A stretch of DNA of 64,000 bases. It comes from Verrucomicrobiota bacterium. GTDB lineage: Bacteria; Verrucomicrobiota; Verrucomicrobiia; Opitutales; Opitutaceae. The notes below the pieces were generated by a model. It was not told the origin of the DNA, searched no databases, and saw only the letters and a program-made list of their open reading frames with translations. The translations under genes and the position numbers were made by a program. The stretch lies in assembly GCA_023416735.1 (NCBI GenBank), contig JAEZGX010000002.1, positions 175,049 to 239,048 of the forward strand. The letters are read 5' to 3'. Below, piece after piece: positions 30,601-35,138 of this stretch (positions within the stretch are counted from its first letter, which is position 1; every line of letters starts with the position of its first letter).

Positions 30601-31041
30601 GGTGGAGCCGATGTCGCCGCTGAGGACGGTCATGGCGGCATCGTCGGAGAACACGCGCTGGCCGAGCTGGGTTTCGATCCCGGCGAAACCGCCGTAAAGG
30701 CTGACGAAGCTCGGGATCGCGAACGTGCCGTCGCGCGGATCGGTTTCGAAGATGTGGTTCTCGGGATCAGGTTCCGGGGCGGCGGGCTTGTAGGTGCCGG
30801 CGGCGATCCAAATTTCGACGGGGTCGGATGAACTGGGATGGAGCGAGACGGCGTGCTGAAGGGCGGACGTCAGGCTCGGGAACGCGGTGGCCCAGGAGGT
30901 TCCGTTTGCGCCGGCTGAATTCGCGCCGGACTTGACCCGAACGATGCGCGTCGCGGCTTGCATGGACCCCGCAAAGAGCGAAACGAAAAGGACGAAAACG
31001 CTCGTGGAGATAACGAGCGCGCGGAGTGCGCGACGAAGCAT
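9622..31041 (-). CDS. Giant secreted beta-helix / FG-GAP / cadherin-like repeat protein (7,139 residues)
   Basis: One uninterrupted 21.4-kb frame. Signal peptide 1-29 (hydrophobic to SMQAA). Then eight similar modules start near residues 31, 794, 1330, 1767, 2258, 2773, 3267 and 3800, each opening with xVYVxA..GTGSSWATA and EIWVAxGTY...YGGFAG (choice-of-anchor-Q/pectate-lyase-like beta-helix). From the third on they are separated by Ig-like domains. Residues ~4370-4480 resemble Big_5. Residues ~4485-4810 carry seven Ca-binding FG-GAP motifs (DINGDGRGD, DFNGDGLVD, DFDGDGHQD and others). Next come two polymorphic-membrane-protein-like beta-helices (~5020-5260, ~5465-5720), further cadherin-like domains and eight tandem repeats (~6295-7060). 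The tail (TDLLTWTELTN...RFYRAE) resembles C-termini common in secreted Verrucomicrobiota proteins. It is probably a surface adhesin or matrix protein. No membrane anchor or PEP-CTERM tail is visible. Confidence 0.93.
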   Translation of the reverse strand: MLRRALRALVISTSVFVLFVSLFAGSMQAATRIVRVKSGANSAGANGTSWATAFPSLTSALQHAVSLHPSSSDPVEIWIAAGTYKPAAPEPDPENHIFETDPRDGTFAIPSFVSLYGGFAGIETQLGQRVFSDDAAMTVLSGDIGSTYLANEAAPTTRAQALLATVRDPENANFADNVTNVITIIDGTGITLDRLLITAGYAKNLATVPLDYVQEMAMSDAANAANGGSKRAITREAAGGGAFIQSATLPGGTAVTFTDCIFVQNHAFGFGGGVAIIRSRVTSRSTLYIANSAADSGGAVFGRGQFSSFEGDVMVRNLSQGNGGAVHLNTPPVAPSNWANSDARFLFGSNPQFALDTISGQVDLAAMMPGIAAPRAGLLSLQGAAALTTKVAIGKGAGEAMNYVGISTGYLKYVTLALDVTDLIVNELRVQGVDGKFIDYWVGEFMPTFQTFATPQGMYAFYEHTFVADAKFDRKTPEWQVKKAYDIFFNPAQPTRFSDVRFDHNTAYGDGGAIFALHANYVANRTLFTENFSESSGGAIAARAFNDSQIVNSVFSANASAGYSAISLAQSARLRLLNSTVVNNISTSPAAAVGCELGSELRVLNTVLWGNTSSAFPLGGADIYTATPANLDESTRKVYDAAPAHRFTFVGITDIVGSDVQGLASLTNSWGVPDIHYLSGSNLSPGEIAVAQRLRDLADFSSTTDLFKLTVMGVGNRYLYDRGNMSVDPQLHDGWLPGINSPLINNGRRDAFGLGLSPSASQELDFLGLARTQDYTTISIGAVQSPATSSGGSAEAVGRYFVTPTGAGDKSGRNWANASDNLKAMLAQSNAEIWVAAGTYKPDTGNDRFAAFTLGENTRAYGGFAGTETVFVDRDVAANVTLLSGQLNGVQSYHVVKQVNTDGSILLDGFTITAGKADGSSEDATGGGAYLFNTSAILRNVTFNANTATVSGGAVHIAGDAEVGIYDSTFTHNSSASGGAVHAVSPLLIERCRFDSNTASDQGGAIAVDTNGDSEQRADFHNSLFSRNRVTATGAGSALYVNVMLNQIVNCTFTKNEGRVYSADDPTAGQFGSAVYYHEAAAIIINSLFWKNASDDFLASGTPLELASFYVSREESFGLSLVHSNVEALSRTHPLTGAERAQGSFASQLTRVGNIYIRTGSTSNSFIDTCYDYDPKFVDFANNDFRLSANSDIVDHGKSDAAGIGTLDLAGRPRKVNNTPDVGAYEFQGTTNSVFSVVSQARQITPDGPVYTLTFHPENPLSGDATYTWMVNKNDGRGFVTLPTDARITGQGTAALTLNQPPSSWNNWVFRVSVGGTNTASASVTLTARGSDRFYVNAVVSASGDGRSWATAFKTITEATLAARAATNLRPDGSPGTDYSQIWVAQGTYRPEPYYSKEAIIYLYEGMVLYGGFKGYETSQRQRNPALYPTILTGAQPDATESYHFAENTVLTGPFSESALPVVIDGFTIRTAKREALLVAGETQIVNCIIENEMGTGARIQSPASFKQVTFRLAANRGVYVSAATVSFENSLFYQNTGPEGAALYNYQGNVTITTSTIADNFSTERTGGIAQSFYGGTLTIDRSIFWNNRDNATELGAALEPAQLQSSAGTLTVTNSLIEALTAFTTGGNLGFHPLFNDPINGNYTLDPKSPAIALGAGALPYVGTPGPELRFTSIPASSEEMVSLFDKSYTITWAADASHALSWQINLGNGWVSPASTALTTSSGSNATSATLNLGSASILPSLRVRAVNASGHALPPITLKVVPPVVRYVNASATGTANGLSWNTAWRTLADAYANLPGPNVELWVARGTYPIAGRVRAQPGVTLFGGFAGTETSLSQRVLGDANKSVLQGAFAIQTGDFYYGPTNQKHPARSVGRQLVLDGFTLERGENAAYSVLQATGGGGILRNCEFKGAYNLVSLRNVSTVFEHCTFANATESAIVVTNASPTFRNCLFADNVSPFGGGALKASQSNVLIDRSIFRNNTASYNNGGAIHALGGALRIANSVFTGNTATNGGALYGQNLTVVNCTLAHNRAVREAGGLYVDSNATVFNSILWGNTAAPTLTGDSLAVQKAQLTQISGSIALNNSIVEGLVSNLGTGNQPYDPLFTSGALNPYGLAARSPALGRGVAADLEAISPLAGFPGRLQGSGLDLGAFESSENDTLAPIQLARAPASTTVFSGATASFVISGANLGANVAWERLVGGNWVLVSGAGFSLTTTGSTSTLTVANATATHTGNYRYRIASLGYVSPSFTFTVTPRRIVYVDAAAPAGGTGSSWGSALNSLAAANNLPDAALEIRIAAGTYANPNLTLKPARYFRGGYPATGSAAQREVSNPTANPVIVTGNSVATGDGTTLVFDASTGFEGITFRTGNVAQQYQRGVVVFFRQCRFENTPGGVGGFAGAVMFDVSSSGLFEDCTFTNNDGPVISTRYLSSARIIRGTFTANRGTLVSAARDGAFTIEDSVFTQNAVRDQFYLLHTGIDNFDSSLPSTITRSRFTDNAGNGTLINSAGGPLFITDSLVAANAIQFLRMTVATTFRHLTVVDNIVPPIASGDRTGETRRLVEQHNGELAVANSIFWGNRSTNARDSVELQQLKRSGGTLTFDHNLIEDFATLGGTGNSASNPLFTDASTGDYTLTAYSPAVATGSAATSSPLDLLLAERAGTPDLGAYDFRGTAQSALQLTSIPLSTQTYVRRTAEFTVTGTAGTNITWLRWNGTAYEVIDPANPGNARLSITATASGSTLSLANVSLSDTGGYAWRIGGYTSARLSITPTVRPRVYVDAASPAANGTGSSWATAVRSFEWAYKYAPDSAEIWVKRGSYSGGGTLRADIEVYGGFESDATDIADRGSNESTILSGQFVGRAAKPGALFDGVTFTASYSPVVFYGPANPTFRNCVFRDSYASGAYVTGEASPRFENCIFRGNREGGVQISSGSVTIVGSTFQGGGRALSITGGSALVSDSYFINNPNSNRLISLGGGQVTLDRCTVLGNSGEELLSVFGGQLTLRNTVVANNTSNYGGVLHVYSGRGGILEILQSTIAYNQAINGTGAIHNTGDSLVVHNAILWGNRGRYTRNPPITVEEQQIFNQGTKTISHSIIEGFSTLGGTNNRSDTPLFTDAGLNDFSLSSISPAINAGDASLDQSTFTLDRSGHTRVLGSAPDLGAYEFTGTPDTPLRIVRSPGTLEVELNGTATFVAESADAGTFTWQIETSPGVWTTLTSGGDYTITVNGNTSTLAVAHAAMALDGTRFRYLFGSIASSPFRLSVVDQRIIYVDPYAVGTPNGTTWANAFRNLQDALTNWSTGAEIWVARKTKLELTQPLVLEEGMRIYGGFAGTESSLSQRLAGSQTQLENPFNSSTLGYFLDQSSRPLTRATIFDGFNCISKRTQIGIVLVNASPTIRNCTFSGFNREVLSIAASSPLIENCTFNDNIDTVILESGSSSEIARCTFNSSRVSSSPPGVLRIVSNLAGQPTQVRDTLFRDSNHTAVHLVSGASATFERCTWTENGAYLAPVLNVSSGATAVIAHSLIAGNRGLFLHDNNNSSLIQNAGSLSFLHTTVAGNTVASSSSSNPLLRQGSMVQNRGSLTVTNSIFAENTVTGTTTGLTAEEKQIYRDSADLPVVTYSLIEGLSAYTGNGNIGFSPLFDPSYPGEYRLTRYSPAVNAGSNLAASLPATDLAGQNRLVGSAVDLGARELTETIGVSALRVQIDANNANIVPVWSTADGKLVITADVNVTSAIYWEIQIDDQWVAVSADPSLSSTYNLTSATLTIAAPSSDAIPDRLVRFGIRGTAYVSPIYTVTTSRNHVRYVSTFAAAGGDGLNWDTAFNNLADAIAAAPSHTEIWVAGGTYSETATIALPAGIRIYGGFNGYGRELYLSERNPARNPVRIAHAFSITNVNGSDTPIFDGVQLLAGINLHHRGAIFRNVRFEGGAALSASSYAPHLLLEDCQFINKHVALSGFIDHVTIRRTTFTGNEVAIANANGLAWTIEDSRFENSVDRTGSFSAHFITSTVPELTVRRTTFANANSRTSALSFTEPGGSTVHATFFDCVFSNNKNTFNGAGVIDASGLSLTLERCTFLNNAAQGGSFANASVLRAHGVDLTVRNSYFANNATNAGVFSGGESYGAFYLIDSTSRFTGVTVVNNTAPSQNTGGLFVSGGQLDMANSILFGNNAASGTIESRQLTSSRSAVVNATHTLIEGLSDYAGTGNIGYNPRFVSINDRLVPGPESPARNAGDNSTLADSETDLFGNARTHEDIVDLGAIESTTTTLAPVYDLALARRVAGGYLEITFDNSRNYAGLVWQINTGSGWQTLTLPSGADFTEGNLRVLRLPWLPGSYEGAQIRLVGSNYTSTAFVATYGAAPAGFGSVTAASPSSGGVASSTRPAIAFTYDQAVTPGDFSPTTFVVHGSAHGRLHSSARWGSLTSDLLQPTLTPGLSFNAGEIVEVTSTRDIFSALGTAFYSHVARFSIPWTSRAGHFRQSDVLATTGRVTGAAAGDINGDGRGDVMFVGDDGAWIYLGDGAGGFSRFQYGATGAWDAFTLADFNGDGLVDFAGSRSGASLTVETLDVANASTTTLLAEPLAFAGSRLLPGDFDGDGHQDILVLGPSATDGEVLLLNNADNTFSPAGSQRFAPADDRTREAAVADFNHDGKLDFVQVRASTGDIVVWLNNGSGVFTADNSVRVPGTQTIAVTDLDRDGWADLIVAGGSATDTIHVYRNDRSGHLVHQRSFAAGPVVQLAAADFDGDADIDLLAITGTSADTLWTNNGSGAFTATALDWTSYNATAAAQIAVADLNADGAADVAIPQSSRITFWTPAHFFRGFTKTLLEATSVTLDEADFTSATTQNVNIPARVWPVGSYVIQTLPVHGTLRVNGLPLRVGDTLVFGTGRTYTYVPTGDYYGTDSFRIAPNDIGGRSPSAVVTLEITRVVDAPTAPAQSLRVFKNQPRKIALLATHPENETLTFTIAAQATHGFVQLDGHVATYLPSEDYAGADSFTYTASDVFGNSASATVTVEVVDTTLTVTNTNASGAGSLSAAIAALAPQGGGRIVFTPSLANQTILFSTATDTVHGPTALLVPHFLELDATGVDGLTLARNPATAELRLFRVTSEGTLILRNLTVADGLIRNESVNLPARGAAIYNEGTVLLDGVTVRNHHAHGSASSGAEGGAIYSAHGKLETENDTLFTDNRAEDDNAHGSGGAVFVRNGSAAFTDTTFTDNVAPTTGPAVHLLGDENAVIADWTRVAFNGVSFSRLGTGTVAIRDHNPPSFALPTSGPTVTRISEASQLRDRTDFTATLGSANSELTATDGAYRLYGGTAPIGLEVLPGSDDTRTVRFSPPAAGNDGHVYGGYATILLTVTEDGISYTNESEIIFLADTYRTPEVVDQDIYVVDGAPTDFSISATHITRPVSLEIISGPAHGTLSPEFTPEGRNYTYTPDANYVGEDYLIYRANTTQNLPVSARITFRNITTSRVVTTTASEGVGSLAHLLAHMPAGSTLWQIQFSPDLAGQTITLPSTPIETAAGPSAIHVNHRLVIDGSAAPGLRIERPVSAPAMRLIAVAPGAELSLINLTLAHGLAAGSTGQPGRGGAIHVGAGAFVLLDGVTFEDNAALGGTGSDGQGGALYNDGGDIAFYGAPSLLVGNSALGGSGGTGRGGAIYARNGTIGFYSGYNEPFTTFVDNVADLDDNLALVADGAELLADFDFTDVDQVGTSAFNGGVVEIDAGYGSLITGPSLLSVAPIDELALFAPTTRDVPLPLAGGVPTFIESSSPELFSIEGTLAAPILRISSETFPNPHNTTVTFGTASYRFKRLYTTPFLDYQTPFANQNQTINVTMNQPASFTLDAAFNPNLTASYQLLGELTRIESGQPVAGDTGTLTGTAPEFTLTPPSQFTGTIQFAYEIIDSANNSAIGIVRFHIANGLPTAEAGFAEAQNSPLEGALATTSVFADGGHTTGDTITYALVSQPQHGSVTQAGNTNEFIYTAAPGYLTDENSEDETYFGYDVFTFKTIDSIGQESEPTEFWIYVADLANFHPPVVTGLPEAPGTLLPDRTNMGDPNLIFSNITITDADSTQLTVRIVAYDHGYVSPNETAADWTYDWNPVFGDHWITTGTPEEVTTRVRDLSAYSYLPDAPHGTVEESFVPLVVIDDRAGTMAEIPFRGFVSYNMPQGVGASQSLPLSPQTPYSSWFFVAQRQGQPVEVAFLEAELLTPNGSGGYTRTFIEDLSAYGTLSGPGASLLTVTPPPDNGLSQINYTFTPGPDFPAGGVGIELTWSLRTELTDFDYNYVWTHFFINTPPLPGDDTVSRGANALTISVATLLANDSDAELGDVVNFDALVSATSANGVALSYSDGVITYAASPLTIDDSFVYRVKDSRGATATATVHVLWQNNPPVAADDSVERIYGQPLILTAGMLLANDSDPENDTLGVSAVSASSTEGGTVSLTDGVITYTPTSESTLGDSFTYTITDARGATDSATVTITIANRAPVAADRTLTRYNDQPAQIATAELLALAADPEGDAVQIVQVDEYSILGGDIAHDTSAITYTTQSPALVKDEDFFTYEIADSHGATSIGFITVQLLNRAPVATNDSVHRFNDANATLSFAALLANDSDADGDALTVEGVASTSAQGGTISVVGDTVTYTPPTTPFNASDSFIYTIADAHNETATATVTIIVDNRTPTPADDVIDRFNTEPAVLTLASLLANDTDPDADTLIFVSADVTSEQGATITIVDGTLTYTAPSYDAITGDDTFTYKVKDALNAEATATVTIRLVNRAPIPGTLVVERFNDQPATLAVATLLAAASDPDLDEISFVALAANSAQGADVSVASGTITYTAASPAAITGDDTFTYTITDHRVETAVTGIVTVKLLNRAPTVAPVTIDRHNTDALTTVPIATLLAAASDADGHEISFVSVPATSTGGGILAVVGSNVLYTPASLPRNDDDTFAFTVRDEFDETATGTATLRVANRAPVASNDTIVRTAGENATVATAVLLANDSDPDGDELTLVSVSATSAQGATVSLSDGVITYSLNGVIAGNDTFTYTIHDTDNETATATVTVEIDSPASPVLTIEPRSAGGVTLQLTGTRYTLYTILVSTDLLTWTELTNNVATDSGGHATIEDTTSPDEGSARFYRAESN
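9866..12157 (-). repeat. Eight tandem ~95-residue cadherin-like repeats in the giant gene
   Basis: Consensus unit: PxADDxVxRxNxxPxTLxxA, LLANDSDPDGDxLTxVxV, SAQGGTxSxxDGxITYTP, DDTFTYTIxDxxxxTATATV, then TIxxxNR. The units begin near 12157, 11870, 11590, 11300, 11010, 10720, 10430 and 10140. They are clearly diverged at the DNA level. In three units the Ca-type LLANDSD is altered to LLALAAD or LLAAASD. Confidence 0.85.
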
Positions 31042-31139
31042 AGGAAAGTGAGTTGAGCGGGAAAAAAACCGGAGGCGAAGGACCTCGTCATCCGGTCGGC
31101 TGGGAGGTGGTCAGGCGGAGCATCGAGGCTCAACGTGAC

Positions 31140-31163
31140 AAACCTCGTAGTTCTACGAGGTTT
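31140..31163. promoter_or_regulatory. Perfect palindrome in the divergent promoter region
   Basis: Arms AAACCTCGTAG and CTACGAGGTTT are separated by TT, 99 nt upstream of the giant gene and 53 nt upstream of the histidine kinase gene. The position between divergent genes, and the NarL-type regulator two genes away, make it a good candidate operator for that regulator. There is no T-run, so it is unlikely to be a terminator. Confidence 0.55.
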
Positions 31164-31215
31164 CACTGCCAGCGGGAGCTTGCGGTGCTCAACCCGCGCG
31201 CGTGGAGTCGATTGC

Positions 31216-33216
31216 ATGGTCCCGCATTCACGTAGCCGATTGGCGATCGTCAGTCTGCTCTTCGGCGTGGTGGCGGCGCTTGGTTGGCTGCTGTTTGGAG
31301 TCGGCGGCGATCGATCGGGAATGCTGGAGCTTCATGGCACATCGCAACAAGCGACGGTGCTGATGTGGAAGGATGCACCACCGAGTTTAACCATCGAAGA
31401 CGTGCACGGAAGCGAGTCGGCGGCGTGGCGCGTTTGGGAAGGGCGCGATTATATCGTGGCGGCGCCGCAGTCGGCGACATGGATCAAGGTCACGCTGAGA
31501 AATCTTTCGCCGTCCGCCCTGAGTGGTGTGCTGGCGGACTCCGAGTATTTCACGGACCGCGTGGAATTATGGGAAGTGACGACGGATGCTCCGGAGACCT
31601 GGCGACACGAGGTGGCGGGAGAAGCGATTCGCAACGACAGGAAATCGCTCGGCGGACGATTTCCGGCGTTCGCGGTGGAGCTGCCGGTGGGGAGCGAGAA
31701 GACGTTTTATTTGCGCATTGAGGATCGGTTTGTGGCGGCGAGCCGGCTGGTGTGGTGGCCGAAAATGGGCGACTACCTCGCGGTCCAGTTGCGGAGCGTG
31801 CTAGCCGAAAGCGTGTGCTACGGCGTGCTCGCGGCGCTGCTGTTGTATCATGCGATTCTCTGGGTGCGGCTGCGTCATGCGGACATCGCGTGGTATGTGC
31901 TGGCGGCGGCGGCGTTGGTGACATTCAACTTCGTGTTGAACGGCGGAACGGCTTTGCTCGGTTGGGCGATGGCGTCGCCGGCGAAAGAAACGGTCGGAAC
32001 GCTGGCGCTCGGTTTGCACAGCGTGTTTTTGGTGCTGTTTGCGCGGGAGTTCCTGGAGCTTCGCTCGCGATTTCCTCGGGCCGACGGAGGAGTGAAAGGG
32101 TTGATGCTGATCGGTGGCGCGATCTCTTTGGGGGCGCTGGCGACGCCGTGGATGCGAACGACCGACTGGCTGTATTTCGCGGTGCCGGCGAGCATCGTGG
32201 TGCAGGTTTCGCTTTTGATCGTGGCGGTCGTGGCGTGGCGGAGAGGAGCGAGCCATGCGCGTTTTCTCATTCTCGGTTCCGGAGCAATGCTCGTGAGTGC
32301 GTTTCCCGCGGTGATCAACTGGCTGTTGAACGACAACCAGCACGCTGGTGCGATGGGCGTGCTTGGCGGGTCGGCGCTCGAGATCCTGCTGCTTTCGCTG
32401 GCCGTCGCAGATCGCTTTAGCCAGGCGCAACGCGACAAACAAGAGGCACAGCGGCGTTTGCTCGAGGAGGCGGCGGCGCGTCAGGCGGTGCAGGAAGCGT
32501 ATGCCGACGAGCTCGAAGTCGAGGTGCGGGAACGCACACGAGAACTCGAGGCGGCGAACGCGGACAAGGATCGCATGATTACGGTGCTCGCGCACGACCT
32601 TCGCGGACCGTTGACCGGTTTGACGCGTTCGGGGGAGCACGCGGCGCGAGCGACGACATTGAGCGTGTTGTCAGAGTTTGCGGCGGACGCAGCAGCAACG
32701 GGGCGGCATCTATTGTTGATGATTGAGGATCTGGTGCTTTGGGCGCGGCTGCGGGCCGGCGCGGGGCAAGTGGCCTCGTGTTCGGTGCACGTGCTCGTGG
32801 CTCCTGCGGCGGCGCTGCATCGGAGCGTGGCGAATCGCGGAGGAGTTGAACTGGTCGTGGACGTGGCGGAGGAATTGCGAGTCGAAACCGACGTCGTGTT
32901 GGTGCAGACGCTGGTGCGCAACTTGGTCGACAATGCCGTGAGGCATGCCAAACGCCGCGTGGAGATTGTCGCGCGTGAAGAAGGAGAAGGGGGAGTGCGG
33001 GTGAACGTGCGCGATGACGGACCGGGGCTGCCGACCGAGGTGGCGGATTGGTTTGTGAACGCGGATGTCGAAGCCAGCAGGGCTGGAAGCGGTCTCGGGC
33101 TGCGGCTGTGTCTCGAGATTGCGGAGGCTTTGGGCGTGCCGGTTTCGCTCAAGACGGAGGAGGGAATCGGGACGGAGTTCTCGTTTGTGCTGAAACGCGA
33201 ACTTGTGGCGGTATGA
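31216..33216 (+). CDS. 7TMR-DISM sensor histidine kinase
   Basis: A 666-residue membrane kinase. One N-terminal helix (LAIVSLLFGVVAALGWLLFG) precedes a periplasmic 7TMR-DISMED2-like beta domain (~40-190). Seven membrane helices follow (~200-400), then a coiled coil (AQRDKQEAQRRLLEEAAARQ). The kinase core has the phospho-accepting His460 in MITVLAHDLRGPLTGL, the N box LVRNLVDNAVRHA, the G1 box VRDDGPGLP and the G2 box GSGLGLRL. DISMED2 domains often bind carbohydrate. ATG 31216 is chosen because the first membrane helix follows closely. It is divergent from the giant gene and 81 nt before its response regulator. Confidence 0.9.
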   Translation: MVPHSRSRLAIVSLLFGVVAALGWLLFGVGGDRSGMLELHGTSQQATVLMWKDAPPSLTIEDVHGSESAAWRVWEGRDYIVAAPQSATWIKVTLRNLSPSALSGVLADSEYFTDRVELWEVTTDAPETWRHEVAGEAIRNDRKSLGGRFPAFAVELPVGSEKTFYLRIEDRFVAASRLVWWPKMGDYLAVQLRSVLAESVCYGVLAALLLYHAILWVRLRHADIAWYVLAAAALVTFNFVLNGGTALLGWAMASPAKETVGTLALGLHSVFLVLFAREFLELRSRFPRADGGVKGLMLIGGAISLGALATPWMRTTDWLYFAVPASIVVQVSLLIVAVVAWRRGASHARFLILGSGAMLVSAFPAVINWLLNDNQHAGAMGVLGGSALEILLLSLAVADRFSQAQRDKQEAQRRLLEEAAARQAVQEAYADELEVEVRERTRELEAANADKDRMITVLAHDLRGPLTGLTRSGEHAARATTLSVLSEFAADAAATGRHLLLMIEDLVLWARLRAGAGQVASCSVHVLVAPAAALHRSVANRGGVELVVDVAEELRVETDVVLVQTLVRNLVDNAVRHAKRRVEIVAREEGEGGVRVNVRDDGPGLPTEVADWFVNADVEASRAGSGLGLRLCLEIAEALGVPVSLKTEEGIGTEFSFVLKRELVAV

Positions 33217-33297
33217 TGTTTTCCGCTTTTGCGGGAACGGCGGCGGTGCTTTTGTCGGGCGGTGCAATGTCCTTCCGAAGGCTCCGGCCGCGTCAGC

Positions 33298-33912
33298 GTG
33301 GTAATCGTGGAGGACCAACGCATGTTCAGAGCTTTCCTGGCGCGGTGGCTGTCGGGGCTGCCAAAGTTTGTGTTGGTCGCCGCGGTCAGTTCAGGCGAGG
33401 AAGCGGTGGAGTGCGTGGCGCGCGAGGCGCCGGATATGCTGATGGTCGATCTCACGCTTTCCGGCATGGACGGACTGGCTTGCGTGCAGGCATCGCGACA
33501 GATCCGGCCACAGCTGCGCGCGCTGGTGTTGTCGTCGATGTTGGATCCGCTGAGCTTGACGCGCGTGCGGGAGAGCGGCGTGGAAGGGTATATCGAAAAA
33601 GACGCCGACCCGGATCAACTAGCGGATGCACTCACGGCGGTGGCGGCGGGGCGGACTTATTTCTCGGCGCGGTTTGCAGAAACGCTTGGGCGTGAACGAG
33701 GGAAGGCGCAAGCGGTGGGAAAAATGCTTTCGCGGCGCGAGCAGGAAGTGCTCTCGCATGTGCTCGGAGGAAGAACGAGTCGCGAGATCAGCGAGATCGT
33801 TGGTCTCAGCGCTCGGACGGTGGAGTTTCATCGAGCGAACATCATGGGGAAGCTCGGCGCGACGAATCTGGCCGAGTTGGTCGGAAGCGCGCAGAGGCTC
33901 GGATTGGGATAA
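33298..33912 (+). CDS. NarL/FixJ-family response regulator
   Basis: About 204 residues. The receiver domain begins VVIVEDQRMFRAFLARWL, with Asp51 in MLMVDLTLSGMDG as the predicted phosphorylation site and Lys in GYIEKDADP. A C-terminal LuxR-type HTH follows: LSRREQEVLSHVLGGRTSRE, then VGLSARTVEFHRANIMGKL. GTG 33298 places the receiver at the N-terminus. A TTG at 33229 would add 23 unmatched residues. It is the likely partner of the histidine kinase just upstream, and the palindrome at 31140-31163 is a plausible binding site. Confidence 0.9.
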   Translation: MVIVEDQRMFRAFLARWLSGLPKFVLVAAVSSGEEAVECVAREAPDMLMVDLTLSGMDGLACVQASRQIRPQLRALVLSSMLDPLSLTRVRESGVEGYIEKDADPDQLADALTAVAAGRTYFSARFAETLGRERGKAQAVGKMLSRREQEVLSHVLGGRTSREISEIVGLSARTVEFHRANIMGKLGATNLAELVGSAQRLGLG

Positions 33913-33935
33913 GCCCGCAGCGCGAGCGGGACGGA

Positions 33936-35138
33936 TTATTCTGCGGCGCCCTTGTAGGTCACGCGATAGATGGCGCCGCCGCTGTCGTCGCTGAAGAAGA
34001 GCGAGCCGTCGGGCGCGATGGCGAGACCGCACGGGCGGCCGAATTGGGCGTTGGATTCGGGAAGATAAAAGCCGGTGACGAAATCCTGGGCGACGCCGTA
34101 GCCGTTGCTCGAGAACGTGACGAGAACGACTTTGTAGCCCTTGGGTTCGGCGCGATTCCAGGAACCGCGCAACGCGAGGAAGGCTTGATGGCGATACGAT
34201 GTGGGGAACTGCGCGCCGTTGTAGAACGCGAAACCCATCGGCGCGCTGTGCGGTTCGAGCCCGGCAACGGGTGGGATCGAGATGGCGGCGAATTGTTCGC
34301 ACGTGAGGCCGAGGGTTTCTTCGGGATTTTGCCGCTGGTTGATCTCGCGGTAGTCATAAACGTAGGGCCAGCCGTAGTGGCCTCCGCGAATGATGATGTT
34401 GAGCTCTTCGGATTGCTCTTCGTCACCGAGCCAGTCGATGCCGTGGTCCATGCCCCACAGCGTGCCATCGGCGGGGTGCCAGTCGAAGCCGATGGTGTTG
34501 CGCAGGCCGTGCGCGTGAATGGAACGCGAGGAACCATCGAGCGCGAGTTCGAGCAGCGTGGCGTTTTCGGGGTTGGGATCGGGCGCGGCATTGCTGGTGC
34601 TGCCGACGGAGAGGAAAAGGCGTCCGTCGGGCGAGAAGCCCAGCGTGCGATTGGGGTGCTGGCCGGCGTCGGGAAGATCTGAATACAACTCAACCGGTTC
34701 GCCGAGGCTGCCGTCAGCGAGAATATCGGCCGCGTAGACCTTGCGAATCGCGGCGAGGTAAGCTCGACCCTCGCGCAACGCGATGCCGTGAACGTTTTCG
34801 ATCGAGGCAACGGTGCGGACTGTTTCCGCGGTGCCGGTCCGGTCGGCGTCGCGAAGCAGGACGACGTCGTTGTGTGGTGCGCGGCGGGTGACGTAGAGAT
34901 CGCCGTTGGGCGCGAAGGCGAGCATTCGGGGCGCCTCGAGGCGGGCGAAGGTTTGGATGGAGAAGCCGGGAGGAAGCGAAAGCGTTGCGACCAGTTGGTC
35001 GGTGGGTGTGAGCTTGGCCGGTTCGTTCACATTGCCCTCGATGGTAGAAACGATCTCGGGTTCGATGATCTCCGGTTCGGCAGCGGGGAGGATGGGAACA
35101 AGGGCGGCGAGACAAAGGGGGCGAAGGAGCGCATTCAT
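33936..35138 (-). CDS. PQQ-dependent sugar dehydrogenase-like beta-propeller (sorbosone dehydrogenase type)
   Basis: A 400-residue protein with a signal peptide (MNALLRPLCLAALVPILPAA) and the six-bladed propeller of the GDH-B/L-sorbosone dehydrogenase family. Visible motifs are LYVTRRAPHNDVVLLRD, HGIALREGRAYLA, HPNRTLGFSPDGRLFLSVGS, HAHGLRNTIGFDWHPADG, LWGMDHGIDWLGD and GHYGWPYVYD. Family members oxidise sugars in the periplasm with PQQ, but many homologues in this phylum have unknown substrate. It is convergent with the regulator gene and divergent from the glgE cluster. GTG 35141 is an alternative start one codon upstream. Confidence 0.88.
   Translation of the reverse strand: MNALLRPLCLAALVPILPAAEPEIIEPEIVSTIEGNVNEPAKLTPTDQLVATLSLPPGFSIQTFARLEAPRMLAFAPNGDLYVTRRAPHNDVVLLRDADRTGTAETVRTVASIENVHGIALREGRAYLAAIRKVYAADILADGSLGEPVELYSDLPDAGQHPNRTLGFSPDGRLFLSVGSTSNAAPDPNPENATLLELALDGSSRSIHAHGLRNTIGFDWHPADGTLWGMDHGIDWLGDEEQSEELNIIIRGGHYGWPYVYDYREINQRQNPEETLGLTCEQFAAISIPPVAGLEPHSAPMGFAFYNGAQFPTSYRHQAFLALRGSWNRAEPKGYKVVLVTFSSNGYGVAQDFVTGFYLPESNAQFGRPCGLAIAPDGSLFFSDDSGGAIYRVTYKGAAE

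Noticed and set aside
9991..30831. Many long plus-strand open frames opposite the giant gene (several over 400 codons, up to about 950)
   Set aside because: They are mirror frames of a GC-rich gene with strong third-position bias. Their products are low-complexity Gly/Val/Asp/Arg/Glu-rich text with no family motif, while the minus strand shows clear domains throughout.
31140..31163. Palindrome as an intrinsic terminator
   Set aside because: Neither side has a T-run, and the flanking genes are divergent, so no transcript would need to end here.
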